64,000 nucleotides of DNA from Sphingomicrobium sediminis (GCF_023805295.1 NZ_JAMSHT010000001.1:1674001-1738000), one strand, 5' to 3'. Shown: positions 34,701 to 44,141, counted from the first letter of the stretch. Made by a program: numbers and translations. The notes: generated from the sequence alone by a model not told the origin.

Positions 34701-34723
34701 AATCGGAACGATTTGGTCCGATT
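34701..34723 (+). promoter_or_regulatory. Putative operator of the suf operon (Rrf2 site)
   Basis: Perfect 7-base arms AATCGGA (34701-34707) and TCCGATT (34717-34723) with a 9-base spacer lie 15 bases upstream of the Rrf2 start codon. IscR/Rrf2 proteins bind such dyads as dimers and usually repress their own operon. The dyad is seen; its binding by this regulator is inferred. Confidence 0.55.
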
Positions 34724-34738
34724 AAGCACTGGAGCCTT

Positions 34739-35134
34739 ATGCGTCTGACGCATCTTGCCGATTATGCGGTCGTGATGATGACCGAAGCCGCGCGCCACCC
34801 CGGCGCGCGCCTGTCGGCGGCTGCCTTGTCGGAAGAGACGGGCGTCCCGTTGCCCACCGCGCAAAAGCTGATGCAGGCGCTGGGCAAGGCAGGCCTCCTC
34901 GAAGGGCATCGCGGCGCGGGCGGCGGCTATTCGCTGTCGCGCGATCCGCAGGCGATCAGCCTGGCCGACATTATCGAGGCGGTCGAAGGCCCCATCGCGA
35001 TGACCCAGTGCAGCGAAGGCGTCAGCGATTGCGCGCTCGACACGCATTGCCGCGTCAAGCCGCATATGGGCCTCATCGGACAGAAGGTACGTGGCGCATT
35101 GGACGCCGTCAGTTTGCAGGAGCTTTCGCGTTGA
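34739..35134 (+). CDS. Rrf2 family iron-sulfur responsive regulator of the SUF operon
   Basis: The 131-residue regulator has a winged helix ([43 protein letters not shown]) and a wing [15 protein letters not shown]. Three cysteines in CX6CX5C spacing ([15 protein letters not shown]) would hold an Fe-S cluster, close to the IscR arrangement. It probably senses cluster status and controls the operon, in which it is the first gene. Its stop overlaps the TTG start of sufB. The dyad just upstream fits autoregulation. Confidence 0.92.
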   Translation: MRLTHLADYAVVMMTEAARHPGARLSAAALSEETGVPLPTAQKLMQALGKAGLLEGHRGAGGGYSLSRDPQAISLADIIEAVEGPIAMTQCSEGVSDCALDTHCRVKPHMGLIGQKVRGALDAVSLQELSR

Positions 35135-36621
35135 GCGAGCAGAAGACCCTCACATCCCGCGAGGAAATGAATCCCGAGGCCCGTGCGGCGCTCGACAAGG
35201 ATTATGAGTGGGGATTCTCGACCGATATCGAGCAGGAATTCGCGCCCAAGGGCCTCAATGAGGACACGATCCGCTTCATCTCTGCCAAGAAGGGCGAGCC
35301 CGAATGGATGCTCGAATGGCGGATGAAGGCCTATCATGCCTGGCTCGAAATGGAGGAAGTGGACTGGGCCAAGCTCACCATTCCGCCGATCGATTATCAG
35401 GATGCTTATTATTATGCGGAGCCCAAGCAAAAGCCGAAGCTGAAGAGCCTCGACGAACTGGATCCCGAAATCCGCCGCACCTACGAAAAGCTCGGCATCC
35501 CGATCGAGGAGCAGAAGGTGCTCGCGGGCGTCGAGGGCGCACGCAAGGTCGCGGTCGATGCGGTGTTCGACAGCGTGTCCGTCGCCACCACCTTCCGCGA
35601 CGAACTCGAAAAAGCCGGCGTCGTCTTCATGTCCATCTCGGAGGCCATCAAGGAGCATCCCGAGCTGGTGAAGAAATATATCGGCTCGGTGGTCCCGCAG
35701 CGCGATAATTATTTCGCCTGTTTGAACAGCGCAGTCTTCTCCGACGGCACCTTCGTCTACATTCCCGAGGGCGTGCGCTGCCCGATGGAATTGTCGACCT
35801 ATTTCCGCATCAATGCCGAGAATACCGGCCAGTTCGAACGCACGCTGATCGTCGCCGACAAGGGCTCTTACGTCAGCTATCTCGAAGGCTGCACCGCGCC
35901 GATGCGCGATGAAAACCAGCTCCACGCTGCGGTTGTCGAAATCTACGCGCATGAAGATGCCGAGGTGAAATACTCCACGGTCCAGAACTGGTATCCCGGC
36001 GACAAGGACGGCAAGGGCGGCATCTACAATTTCGTCACCAAGCGCGCTCTGTGCGCGGGCGACCGCTCGAAAGTGTCGTGGACGCAGGTCGAGACCGGCA
36101 GCGCGATCACCTGGAAATATCCGAGCTGCATTTTGAAGGGCGACGATACGGTCGGCGAATTCTACTCGGTCGCGCTCACCAACAATTTCCAGCAGGCCGA
36201 TACCGGCACCAAGATGGTGCATATCGGCAAGAATAGCCGCTCGACGATCATCTCGAAGGGCATCAGCGCCGGCAAGTCGGACAATACCTATCGCGGCCTC
36301 GTTCGCGTGCTGCCCAAGGCGGAAAATGTCCGCAACTTCACCCAGTGCGACAGCCTGCTGCTGGGCGGGGACTGCGGCGCGCATACCGTGCCCTATATCG
36401 AGGTGAAGAACCCGACCGCGACGATCGAGCATGAAGCGACCACCTCCAAGATCAGCGAAGACCAGATGTTCTACGCCCAGGCCCGCGGCCTCGACGAGGA
36501 AGCGGCGGTCGCGCTCATCGTCAACGGCTTCGCCAAGGAAGTGCTGAAGGAACTCCCGATGGAGTTCGCCGTCGAGGCGCAGAAGCTCCTCGCATTGTCA
36601 CTGGAAGGGAGTGTCGGATGA
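35131..36621 (+). CDS. sufB: Fe-S cluster assembly protein SufB
   Basis: SufB (496 residues) is the scaffold subunit of the SufBCD complex and receives sulfur from SufS. Typical segments are [47 protein letters not shown] and the conserved Cys in [15 protein letters not shown]. The length agrees with E. coli SufB (495). The start is TTG, overlapping the regulator stop (TTGA), with CAGGAG 8 bases upstream. The next ATG, 12 codons in, has its purine run directly against it and would remove N-terminal sequence, so TTG is preferred. Confidence 0.96.
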   Translation: MSEQKTLTSREEMNPEARAALDKDYEWGFSTDIEQEFAPKGLNEDTIRFISAKKGEPEWMLEWRMKAYHAWLEMEEVDWAKLTIPPIDYQDAYYYAEPKQKPKLKSLDELDPEIRRTYEKLGIPIEEQKVLAGVEGARKVAVDAVFDSVSVATTFRDELEKAGVVFMSISEAIKEHPELVKKYIGSVVPQRDNYFACLNSAVFSDGTFVYIPEGVRCPMELSTYFRINAENTGQFERTLIVADKGSYVSYLEGCTAPMRDENQLHAAVVEIYAHEDAEVKYSTVQNWYPGDKDGKGGIYNFVTKRALCAGDRSKVSWTQVETGSAITWKYPSCILKGDDTVGEFYSVALTNNFQQADTGTKMVHIGKNSRSTIISKGISAGKSDNTYRGLVRVLPKAENVRNFTQCDSLLLGGDCGAHTVPYIEVKNPTATIEHEATTSKISEDQMFYAQARGLDEEAAVALIVNGFAKEVLKELPMEFAVEAQKLLALSLEGSVG

Positions 36622-36797
36622 TCCGTTACGTACCTGAAGATATCGCCAAGGACGTCGCCGCCTTCGTTGAGAAGAGCTGCAAGGAAACCGGCGTGCATAC
36701 CGACGAGAAATCGGGCCGCGTCGCCATCGCGACGACGTCGGAAAAGGATCTGGAAAAGATCCGCAAGAAATTCGCCAAGCAAGGCTTCGTGGTCTGA
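36618..36797 (+). CDS. 59-residue uncharacterised protein inside the suf operon
   Basis: The reading frame begins ATG overlapping the sufB stop (ATGA) and encodes [20 protein letters not shown], then [20 protein letters not shown], then [19 protein letters not shown]. The pattern of hydrophobic residues suggests beta-alpha-beta-beta-alpha-beta, a small ferredoxin-like fold, with a single Cys at residue 21. I know no family for it. Its tight coupling to sufB and the conserved-looking codon usage argue that it is translated. A role in cluster assembly or in binding SufB/SufC is inferred only from position. Confidence 0.7.
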   Translation: MIRYVPEDIAKDVAAFVEKSCKETGVHTDEKSGRVAIATTSEKDLEKIRKKFAKQGFVV

Positions 36798-36825
36798 TCG
36801 GGCCGCACCAAGAGGGAGAAGGAAT

Positions 36826-36912
36826 ATGGAACCAGCAGTCTGGATCGGAATCGGTGTCCTCGTGGGCGCCGTCGTCGGCTTCCTCATCCGTGGTGGCCTC
36901 GACAAGAAATAG
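36826..36912 (+). CDS. 28-residue single-helix membrane miniprotein in the suf operon
   Basis: This very short frame encodes MEPAVWIGIGVLVGAVVGFL followed by IRGGLDKK. It is one hydrophobic helix with a positively charged C-terminal end. A very strong ribosome-binding site (GAGGGAGAAGGA) lies just before the ATG, which is unusual for chance frames. It sits 28 bases after the 59-residue gene and 18 bases before sufC. No function is known to me; membrane tethering of the operon products is one possibility. Confidence 0.6.
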   Translation: MEPAVWIGIGVLVGAVVGFLIRGGLDKK

Positions 36913-36930
36913 AGATTTGAAACACACAAC

Positions 36931-37674
36931 ATGCTGAAGATTGAAAACCTCCAGGTCGCCGTTGGCGACAAGCCCATTCTCAAGGGCCTCGACCTCACCG
37001 TGCCCGCGGGCGAAGTCCATGCCATCATGGGCCCCAACGGCGCGGGCAAGTCGACGCTGAGCTACGCGCTCGGCGGACGTCCGGGCTATGAAGTTACGGG
37101 CGGAACGGTCGAGTTCGATGGCGAGGATCTCCTCGACATGGACCCGCACGAACGCGCCGCTGCCGGCCTGTTCCTCGGCTTCCAATATCCGGTCGAAATC
37201 CCCGGCGTATCGATGCTGCAATTCCTGCGCGAAAGCCTCAACGCCCAGCGCCGCGAGCGCGGCGAGGAAGAGTTGTCCGGTGCCGACTTCATCAAGCGTG
37301 CGCGTGAGCAGGCCAATGCGCTCGGCCTTCCCGCCGACATGCTCAAGCGCCCCGTCAATGTCGGCTTTTCGGGCGGCGAGAAGAAGCGCGCAGAAATGGT
37401 CCAGATGGGAATCATGCAGCCCAAATTCGCCGTCCTCGACGAGACCGATAGCGGCCTCGACATCGACGCCTTGAAGGCCGTCGGCGAAGGCATCAACCGC
37501 ATCATGCGTGATCCGCAAAAGGGCGTGCTGCTCATCACCCATTACCAGCGCCTGCTCGACTATGTGAAACCCGACCGGGTCCACATCCTGTCCGCCGGCA
37601 AGATCGTCAAATCGGGCGACGCCGACCTCGCGCTCGAGCTCGAACGCGACGGCTACGCCGAGGTGCTGGCCTGA
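36931..37674 (+). CDS. sufC: Fe-S cluster assembly ATPase SufC
   Basis: SufC (247 residues) is the ABC-type ATPase that drives conformational change in SufBCD. It shows Walker A GPNGAGKST near residue 34, signature NVGFSGGEKKRAEM, Walker B FAVLDETDSGLDIDAL and the switch His in LLITHYQRLL. The length matches E. coli SufC (248). Its stop overlaps the sufD start (TGATG). Like the rest of the operon it is cytoplasmic. Confidence 0.96.
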   Translation: MLKIENLQVAVGDKPILKGLDLTVPAGEVHAIMGPNGAGKSTLSYALGGRPGYEVTGGTVEFDGEDLLDMDPHERAAAGLFLGFQYPVEIPGVSMLQFLRESLNAQRRERGEEELSGADFIKRAREQANALGLPADMLKRPVNVGFSGGEKKRAEMVQMGIMQPKFAVLDETDSGLDIDALKAVGEGINRIMRDPQKGVLLITHYQRLLDYVKPDRVHILSAGKIVKSGDADLALELERDGYAEVLA

Positions 37675-38414
37675 TGAACGCCCCGCTGCCCACCCGTGCT
37701 GACGAGGCCTTTCGCTACGCCGATATCGCGGCGCTTGGCGAGGTGTGGGATGACCTTGCTGCGCCCCAGCACGTCGAAATTGCTGCGCAGCAAAAGTTGC
37801 AGCAAATCTGGTTACCGAGCGGTGACGCGGTCGACGTGAAGCGTGCGAACATCGTGCTCGAAGCGGGCGCAAAGTTCGACCTCTATGCCCTGAATGCTGC
37901 GCCCCGTTACGGCCGCATCGAACTCGACGTCTCGCTGCACGAACGCGCCGATTTCAACTTCCATGCGGCCAATGTCGGCGGCGGCGAGACGACGCTCGAA
38001 GTCGTCACGGTCGTGCGTCATGTTGCACCCGATGCGACCAGCAACCAGACGGTGCGCACGGTGCTGGGCGGCAAGGCAGTCGGCTCCTATCTCGGCCAGG
38101 TCGCGGTCGCCCGCGAAGCGCAGAAGACCGAGAGCGAGCAGGACGTGAAGGCGATGCTGCTGTCGCGCGAAGCGACCGCCAATGCCAAGCCCGAACTCGA
38201 AATCTATGCCGACGATGTCGCTTGCGCGCATGGCGCGACGGTGGGCGAGCTGGACGCGATGCAGCTTTACTATGCTGCAGCCCGCGGCCTGCCGCCCGAG
38301 GATGCCAAGGCGCTGCTGCTCGAAGGCTTTATCGGTGGTCTCTGGGACGAGCTTGGCGAGGATGCCGAGATTGCGACCCTTGCCCGCACGAAATTGCGCG
38401 AGCTCACCCGGTGA
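37674..38414 (+). CDS. sufD: Fe-S cluster assembly protein SufD (short form)
   Basis: SufD pairs with SufB in the SufBCD scaffold. The 246-residue product keeps the beta-helix core and the conserved C-terminal part ADDVACAHGATVGELDAMQL and LLEGFIGGLWDEL, including the Cys-x-His-Gly segment. It lacks most of the N-terminal domain of the roughly 420-residue enterobacterial protein. I recall short SufD forms in sphingomonads, so this is probably a lineage feature rather than damage. The start overlaps sufC and the end overlaps sufS. Confidence 0.92.
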   Translation: MNAPLPTRADEAFRYADIAALGEVWDDLAAPQHVEIAAQQKLQQIWLPSGDAVDVKRANIVLEAGAKFDLYALNAAPRYGRIELDVSLHERADFNFHAANVGGGETTLEVVTVVRHVAPDATSNQTVRTVLGGKAVGSYLGQVAVAREAQKTESEQDVKAMLLSREATANAKPELEIYADDVACAHGATVGELDAMQLYYAAARGLPPEDAKALLLEGFIGGLWDELGEDAEIATLARTKLRELTR

Positions 38415-39622
38415 ACGCCGTGACCGCCATTTCCCCCGCGACCATCCGCGCCCAATTTCCGGGCGTCGGTGATTGGCACTATCTCGATAGCGCCGCCACG
38501 GCCCAGAAACCGCAGGCGGTGATCGACGCCGTCGCGCGCGGCTATGGCGAGACCTATGCGACCGTGCATCGCGGCGTCTACGACCGCTCGGCCGCGATGA
38601 CGCGCGCCTATGAAGCGGCCCGCGAACGCGTCGCCGCCTTCATCGGCGGCCAGCCCAACGAAATCGTCTTCACCCGCGGCGCGACCGAAGCGATCAACCT
38701 CGTCGCCGCGACGTGGGGACGCGAGCATATCGGCAAGGGCGATGCGATCATCGTCAGCCGCCTCGACCATCATTCCAACATCGTGCCGTGGCAGATGCTT
38801 GCAGGCGAAGTCGGCGCAGAAATCCGCGTCGCCTCGATCACCGACGAAGGCCGCGTCGACCTCGATAGCGTGCGCGACCTCATCGACGACCGCGTCAAGC
38901 TCGTCGCGCTGCCGCAGGTCTCTAACGTCACCGGCGCCGTCCTCGATGCCCGCGCCGTCGCCGACATGGCGCACGACGTCGGCGCCAAGCTGCTGCTCGA
39001 CGCCTGTCAGGCCGCGCCGCGCCTGCCCATTGATGTCGCCGCCCTCGGCTGCGATTTTTACGCGATCAGCGGGCACAAGATGTACGGCCCGACCGGCATT
39101 GGCGCGCTGTGGGCCAGGGCCGACATCCTCGACGCCATGCCCCCCTATCAGGGCGGCGGTTCGATGATCGACCGCGTGAGCTTCGAGGAAGGTACGACCT
39201 TCGCCCCCGCCCCCACCCGCTTCGAGGCAGGAACGCCGCACATTGTCGGCGCGGTCGGCCTTCACGCAGCGTGCGACTGGATCGACGGCATCGGCCGCGA
39301 CGCGATCCACGCACACGAGGCCGAGCTGGTCGCTGCGACCCGCGAAGGCCTTGCCAAGCATAATGACGTGACCATCTACGGCCCTGCCGACAGCGCCGGC
39401 ATCGTCAGCTTCAATGTCCGCGACATTCACGCGCACGACGTCGCCACCATCCTCGACGATGCGGGCGTCGCCGTGCGTGCGGGCCATCATTGCTGCCAGC
39501 CGCTGATGGACCATTGGGGCGTGCCCGCCACGGTCCGCGCCAGCTTTGCCGCGCATAGCGACATGGCCGACGTCGAGGCGCTGCTCGAGGGATTGAATAA
39601 AGTGAAACGGATTTTCGGATGA
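38411..39622 (+). CDS. sufS: Cysteine desulfurase SufS
   Basis: SufS removes sulfur from cysteine for cluster assembly. The 403-residue PLP enzyme has SRLDHHSN, the aldimine Lys in SGHKMYGPTG at about residue 223 and the persulfide Cys in RAGHHCCQPLM at about residue 361. A second Cys directly follows the catalytic one, where many homologues have Ala. The GTG start overlaps the sufD stop (GTGA). No SufE or SufU partner gene is in the window. Confidence 0.96.
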   Translation: MNAVTAISPATIRAQFPGVGDWHYLDSAATAQKPQAVIDAVARGYGETYATVHRGVYDRSAAMTRAYEAARERVAAFIGGQPNEIVFTRGATEAINLVAATWGREHIGKGDAIIVSRLDHHSNIVPWQMLAGEVGAEIRVASITDEGRVDLDSVRDLIDDRVKLVALPQVSNVTGAVLDARAVADMAHDVGAKLLLDACQAAPRLPIDVAALGCDFYAISGHKMYGPTGIGALWARADILDAMPPYQGGGSMIDRVSFEEGTTFAPAPTRFEAGTPHIVGAVGLHAACDWIDGIGRDAIHAHEAELVAATREGLAKHNDVTIYGPADSAGIVSFNVRDIHAHDVATILDDAGVAVRAGHHCCQPLMDHWGVPATVRASFAAHSDMADVEALLEGLNKVKRIFG

Positions 39623-40095
39623 ACGAGCCACGCAAGATCGAGACCGAAACGGTCGACGCGGTCGAAAAGCCGCCCCGCGCCCGTGTCGGCGAAACCCCGA
39701 TGCAGGAAGAAAGCCCGGCCGAGAAGCTGGAGCGCAAGCGCGACTATCTCGAAGGCTTCCTGGCCGGCGAGAAAAAGGACATCGAACCGTCGGAGGACGT
39801 CAAGGCGGCCATCGTCGAGATGCTGCAGACCATCTACGATCCCGAAATCCCAGTCGATATCTACAATCTCGGCCTCATCTACGATGTCGAGGTGTCCGAC
39901 GAAGGCGATGCCATCGTCACCATGACGCTCACCACGCCGCATTGCCCCGTCGCCGAAACGATGCCGGGCGAAGTCGAGGTCCGCACCCTGTCGGTGCCGG
40001 GCGTTCGCGATGCCGAGGTGAAGCTCGTCTGGGACCCGCCCTGGGACCCGAGCAAGATGTCCGACGAGGCCCGCCTCGAACTGGGGATGCTCTGA
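39619..40095 (+). CDS. sufT: SUF system protein SufT (MIP18/DUF59 family)
   Basis: The 158-residue protein has an N-terminal charged extension of about 55 residues and a DUF59 domain (MLQTIYDPEIPVDIYNLGLI). It carries the conserved Cys in TLTTPHCPVAETMP and a tail with WDPPWDPSKMSDEAR. SufT helps mature Fe-S proteins, acting after or beside the SufBCD scaffold. It overlaps sufS by 4 bases and sufA by one base, deep in the operon. Confidence 0.93.
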   Translation: MNEPRKIETETVDAVEKPPRARVGETPMQEESPAEKLERKRDYLEGFLAGEKKDIEPSEDVKAAIVEMLQTIYDPEIPVDIYNLGLIYDVEVSDEGDAIVTMTLTTPHCPVAETMPGEVEVRTLSVPGVRDAEVKLVWDPPWDPSKMSDEARLELGML

Positions 40096-40463
40096 TGGCT
40101 GAGACGAAAAATCGCCCCGACGCGCGCAAGAAGCCGGCTGCGATCACGCTGACCCCAGCGGCCGAACAGCGCATTGCCGACCTCATGTCCAAAGCGCCCG
40201 ACGACGCGATTGGCGTCAAGCTCTCGACCCCGCGTCGCGGTTGCTCGGGCCTTGCCTATTCGGTGGATTACGTCAGCGAGGAATCCTCGTTCGACGAAAA
40301 GATCGAGACGCCGGGCGGCATCTTCTATGTCGACGGCGCGAGCGTGCTCTATTTGATCGGCAGCGTCATGGACTGGAAGGAAGACGATTTCGCCGCCGGC
40401 TTCGTCTTCGACAATCCCAATGCCACCGGCAGCTGCGGCTGCGGCGAGAGTTTTACGGTCTAG
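40095..40463 (+). CDS. sufA: A-type Fe-S carrier SufA/HesB
   Basis: This 122-residue A-type carrier delivers clusters to apoproteins. The three ligand cysteines are RGCSGLAY and GSCGCGESF, in the standard Cys-x(n)-Cys-x-Cys arrangement. The N-terminal 20 residues are charged and probably disordered. ATG 40095 shares its A with the sufT stop (TGATG). It is the last recognisable member of the suf operon. Confidence 0.94.
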   Translation: MAETKNRPDARKKPAAITLTPAAEQRIADLMSKAPDDAIGVKLSTPRRGCSGLAYSVDYVSEESSFDEKIETPGGIFYVDGASVLYLIGSVMDWKEDDFAAGFVFDNPNATGSCGCGESFTV

Positions 40464-40506
40464 CTGCATTTGGCTATACTCGCGGCTTCGCAAGAGGAGG
40501 CGCGTG

Positions 40507-40779
40507 ATGAAACTGCTCATTCTTCCGATGGCGTTCGTGACCATGGGCGCGAGCGATCCTGCAACAGAACCCGCGACACGATTGCTGTCGTCCGACACCG
40601 CCCGGGTCGGCGGTCCGCAGCTATGCGAAGAGGATATCGTCCACTTTGCCGATCGCGATGGCGCCGTGACGGCGCGCCCGCTGGGTGATCTGCCGAGGGC
40701 GCGGGTCGAGCTTGCCGTCTGGGTTACCGAGAATGGCTGCACCGTGCCGCAAGTGGTCAAGCAGGACGTCGAAGAGTAG
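40507..40779 (+). CDS. Small protein of unknown function after sufA
   Basis: The 90-residue frame starts with MKLLILPMAFVTMGASDP, a weak signal-like segment. The rest has two cysteines (PQLCEEDIVHF and TENGCTVPQ), which could form one disulfide if exported. I know no family. AGAGGAGG lies 6 bases before ATG 40507, a strong initiation signal. The 43-base gap after sufA leaves open whether it belongs to the suf transcript; TATACT at 40474 could be a -10 of its own promoter. Confidence 0.65.
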   Translation: MKLLILPMAFVTMGASDPATEPATRLLSSDTARVGGPQLCEEDIVHFADRDGAVTARPLGDLPRARVELAVWVTENGCTVPQVVKQDVEE

Positions 40780-40842
40780 CCGACCTCCCCAACACCCCGG
40801 GATTCTGGTAAGAGCAAGGCTTCACAACCAAGGGGGGAAGCC

Positions 40843-41598
40843 ATGGCTCGGACATTGGCTCTGCTGTATGCGTTGGTTGCGTATTCCGTATTTTTCGCGA
40901 CATTTCTCTGGTTCGTCGCCTTTGTCGGCGACATTCGCGAGGTGATGGGCTTAGCCGTTCCGGCGACCGTCGACATGGCACCAAACAGCGCCGCGCCGAT
41001 GATGGCAGCGATCATCAATATCGGCCTCGTCGCTTTGTTCGGCGTGCATCACAGCGTCGCCGCGCGGATCGGCTTCAAGGACAAGCTCACGCAAAGCCTG
41101 CCCAAGAGCGTCGAGCGCTCGACCTATGTGCTCGTCGCCAGCATCCTGCTCGCCGTGCTGATGCACTTCTGGCATCCGATCGAAGGCAGCGTGTGGGACC
41201 TCACCGGCACCGCGCTGGAAACCCCGATCTGGGTCCTGTTCGCGATCGGCTGGTTCATCCTCTTCACCGCGACCTGGCTACTCAACCATTTCGAGCTGTT
41301 CGGGCTGCAACAGGCCTGGATGCATGGGCGTGGCGATATCCCGCCAATGTCGATGAAGACGCCCGGCTGGTACAAGCTGGTGCGCCATCCAATCTATACC
41401 GGCTTCTTCATCGCCATGTGGGCGGCGGTCGAGATGAGCTACGGCCACCTCGTGCTTGCGGGTGCGGTGACGGTCTACATCCTCATCGGCGTCAATTACG
41501 AAGAGCGCGATCTCGTGGCGCATTTCGGCGAGGATTATGCCGACTATCGCCGCAAGGTGGGCGCGATCCTGCCCGGTCTCGGCAAAGCGAGAAGCTAG
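40843..41598 (+). CDS. mddA: Methanethiol S-methyltransferase (MddA-like), NnrU/ICMT-type membrane protein
   Basis: The 251-residue polytopic enzyme should methylate methanethiol with S-adenosylmethionine to give dimethyl sulfide. MddA-like signatures are [36 protein letters not shown] and the SAM-side motifs [11 protein letters not shown] and [19 protein letters not shown], shared with isoprenylcysteine methyltransferases. About five membrane helices are visible. GGGGGGAAG precedes the ATG. Assignment rests on recalled motifs; another thiol substrate is possible. The stop overlaps the convergent protease gene at CTAG. Confidence 0.75.
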   Translation: MARTLALLYALVAYSVFFATFLWFVAFVGDIREVMGLAVPATVDMAPNSAAPMMAAIINIGLVALFGVHHSVAARIGFKDKLTQSLPKSVERSTYVLVASILLAVLMHFWHPIEGSVWDLTGTALETPIWVLFAIGWFILFTATWLLNHFELFGLQQAWMHGRGDIPPMSMKTPGWYKLVRHPIYTGFFIAMWAAVEMSYGHLVLAGAVTVYILIGVNYEERDLVAHFGEDYADYRRKVGAILPGLGKARS

Positions 41599-44024
41599 AG
41601 ACCGATCGAATAGCTGACCGCCCCGCCTATATCGGCGGGTGCGGTCGCAATGTGACCCGGTTGGTGGCGATAGAAGATGTTCGCGCCGACACGGCCACGG
41701 CCGAGCGGGCTCGAATAGCTTGCTTCGCCGACCATCTCGCGGCCCGAGGGCGACAGGCTGAAGCGCTGCCAGCCGAACGTCGCGCTTTCGGTCGCATAAT
41801 CCCACGCCACCGCGCCGTAGAGATCGATGCCGCCCGCTTCGACACGCAGCGGCTGCGCGACGCGGAAGCCGAGGCGGTCACCGAAGGCGAGGTTGTGGCG
41901 GCGGCCAAGGTCGATCGCAAAGGCGCTGGTCACCAGATTGCCAGCCGCAAAATCGGTACTGCCCAAACGGCCCGTCAGGCCGAGGTCGACACCTGCGCCC
42001 AGATCGCGGCGCCATTCGGCATCGATGAAGTGGGTAAGCGCACCGCCGCCACCGCCCAGCACCGGATCGATCCGGCCACCAAGCAATGTCTCGCTTTCAT
42101 CGAGCCGCGTGAAGCTGAGGCTTGCCCGGCCGAAGCTGCCAAGGTCGCGGTCCAGCGCCACGAGGAAGCGGCGATAGGTCGCCGATCGTTCGTCGAAGGC
42201 GCTGAGCGGGGTCGCGACATCGCCCGTATCGGCGGCCAGTGTCAGCCCGGCAAAGCCCAGATCGCGGCGCACCGCCAGCGCGCCATCGCTCGCGCCGTCG
42301 AACCCGAGATCGGTCGTGCGGGCAGCGAAGAAGCGCGCACTGTCATGGCGCGCTAGTTGGCGCTGCATGGCCGACGCGCCTTCGGAAAAGCCCAACGCCA
42401 CCGCGGTCTTGTCGTCGACCGCGGCAATGATGCGCCCGGCAAGCAAGCGCGCATCGGCGCGGCCATCTTCGTCGAGGCCGAGTAAAGCCACATCCACATT
42501 GGGGCTCGCCGCATCCATGCCGAAGCGCGGCGCGACGGTCAGCGCGAGATTGAGGCCCGGCATTGCAACGCCGCCCGAACGGGTCTGGCCCGCCAGCGCG
42601 CGACCCAGCGGCCGCGCATCCTGCGCTCCCGACAAGGTCTTGCCGACCTCCAGATTGTAGGCACGGTCATAGCGGTCGGTGACGAGCGTCGTCTGGCCCG
42701 CGCTTGCGCCGGCATCGCCTGCCGCCATCGGCAGTGCGCCGTTGAAGCTGAGCGAAATGCTTTCGTCCGTGCCGGCAAGGCTGGTCGCCCCGATCGGCTG
42801 GAACGCGCTATCCAGGTTGAGGCGGCCGCGGCCGTAAATGGCATCGGTCCCTGGATCGCCCAGGTCGTCCGCGCTGGTAAAGAGAATCTCGACGATCTCC
42901 GCGCCGGTGAGGTTGGGGAAGGCATCGGCGAGCAAGGCCACCGCGCCCGAAATGACGGGCGCCGAGAAGCTCGTGCCCGACCAGAGGAATTGCGTGCCCG
43001 TATGGTCTGGCGCCTGGATGTCGGCACCCAAGGCCGCGAGATAATATTCGCCTGCCGTGCCGGCACGATTGGAGAATTCGGCGATGCGATCATCGTCGAC
43101 ACCGAAGGGCGTGGAATCGCCCAGCGCGCCGGCGATGATCACCATGCCCGGATTGTCGAAGGCCGGGATCGAGGCGAAGGTGTCGGGATTGTCGCCATTG
43201 GCGCCGCGCCCGTCATTGCCCGCAGCAATCACGATGACGACGCCTGCGGCAGCGGCAGCATTGATGCTGTTCTGCAGTCGCCGGCTGGGATCGCCCCCGC
43301 CAAGCGACAGGTTGATAACGGTCGCGCCGGCAGCCACCGCCGCATCGACGCCGTCGGCGATATCGTCGTCGAACAGCGCGCAGCCATCGCTTGTGGCGCA
43401 GCTGCCGGGATCGTCGGCGCGGTAGGAGATGATCGTGGCCTCATAGGCAACGCCCATCGTGTTGCTGCCGTCGCGCGCGCCCGCCGCGACCGAGCTCACT
43501 GCCGTGCCGTGGCCATCATCATCCGACACACCGCGATTGCCCGCAGCGTCCGCGCTGGCGGCGGAAACACGTCCGGCAAAGGCGGGCAGCGACGGATTGA
43601 TCCCGGTATCGATGACCGCAATCGAGACGCCTTCGCCACTCGCACCAGCCTCATAGGCGGTGATCGCATTGGCCGACACATTGTAGGTCGAGCGTCGGTA
43701 TTCCGCCGTGTTGAAATCCGTTCCCGTCGGGGTGGGTGTTGGCGTGGGCGTCGGGTTTGGCGTGGGCGTCGGGGTTGGCGTGGGCGTAGGTGTGGGTGTC
43801 GGCGTCGGAGTGGGAGTAGGCGTCGGGGTAGGAGTCGGAGTGGGCGTAGGCGTGGGAGTCGGCGTAGGCGTCGGGGTCGGAGTCGGAGTCGGGGTCGGCG
43901 TAGGCGTCGGCAGCGGCGCAGGCCGCGTCACCGTGCCGCCGGTCGATCCGCCACCACAAGCCGCCAAAAACATTGCCAAAGTGACCACGCTCGCCGCCGT
44001 CCGCAGCTTCCCACGATTACCCAT
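41595..44024 (-). CDS. Subtilisin-like (S8) lipoprotein with Pro-Thr linker and C-terminal barrel-like region
   Basis: The 809-residue protein begins with a lipoprotein signal (TLAMFLAAC). A linker of about 31 Pro-Thr pairs follows, then an S8 protease domain with the Asp in AVIDTGIN, His in [11 protein letters not shown] and Ser in [12 protein letters not shown]. The remaining roughly 380 residues alternate short polar and hydrophobic strands ([34 protein letters not shown]), which looks like an outer-membrane barrel. It ends in Leu rather than Phe. The plan recalls lipidated autotransporter proteases such as NalP; secretion or surface display is inferred. Confidence 0.88.
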   Translation of the reverse strand: MGNRGKLRTAASVVTLAMFLAACGGGSTGGTVTRPAPLPTPTPTPTPTPTPTPTPTPTPTPTPTPTPTPTPTPTPTPTPTPTPTPTPTPNPTPTPTPTPTGTDFNTAEYRRSTYNVSANAITAYEAGASGEGVSIAVIDTGINPSLPAFAGRVSAASADAAGNRGVSDDDGHGTAVSSVAAGARDGSNTMGVAYEATIISYRADDPGSCATSDGCALFDDDIADGVDAAVAAGATVINLSLGGGDPSRRLQNSINAAAAAGVVIVIAAGNDGRGANGDNPDTFASIPAFDNPGMVIIAGALGDSTPFGVDDDRIAEFSNRAGTAGEYYLAALGADIQAPDHTGTQFLWSGTSFSAPVISGAVALLADAFPNLTGAEIVEILFTSADDLGDPGTDAIYGRGRLNLDSAFQPIGATSLAGTDESISLSFNGALPMAAGDAGASAGQTTLVTDRYDRAYNLEVGKTLSGAQDARPLGRALAGQTRSGGVAMPGLNLALTVAPRFGMDAASPNVDVALLGLDEDGRADARLLAGRIIAAVDDKTAVALGFSEGASAMQRQLARHDSARFFAARTTDLGFDGASDGALAVRRDLGFAGLTLAADTGDVATPLSAFDERSATYRRFLVALDRDLGSFGRASLSFTRLDESETLLGGRIDPVLGGGGGALTHFIDAEWRRDLGAGVDLGLTGRLGSTDFAAGNLVTSAFAIDLGRRHNLAFGDRLGFRVAQPLRVEAGGIDLYGAVAWDYATESATFGWQRFSLSPSGREMVGEASYSSPLGRGRVGANIFYRHQPGHIATAPADIGGAVSYSIGL
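43726..43912 (-). repeat. Degenerate hexanucleotide tandem repeat encoding (Pro-Thr)n
   Basis: About 31 copies of a 6-base unit of form CC(N)AC(N), on the minus strand, code for alternating Pro and Thr between the lipid anchor and the protease domain. One unit carries Asn in place of Thr. Third positions vary, which slows but does not prevent length change in steps of two residues without frameshift. Confidence 0.85.
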
Positions 44025-44141
44025 AACCTGCCCGTCTTCCTGTTAACGCATTCTATTGTCTCGGCTTTTTACCCGACAGTTATGAACGCAAACTTACGTT
44101 TTGCCGAAAAACGGATCAAAGGCTAGACGGGCTTTGAACCG

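Noticed and set aside
43708..44046. Plus-strand frame encoding a long Val-Gly repeat
   Set aside because: It is the complement of the Pro-Thr repeat of the S8 protease gene and has no start signal or domain.
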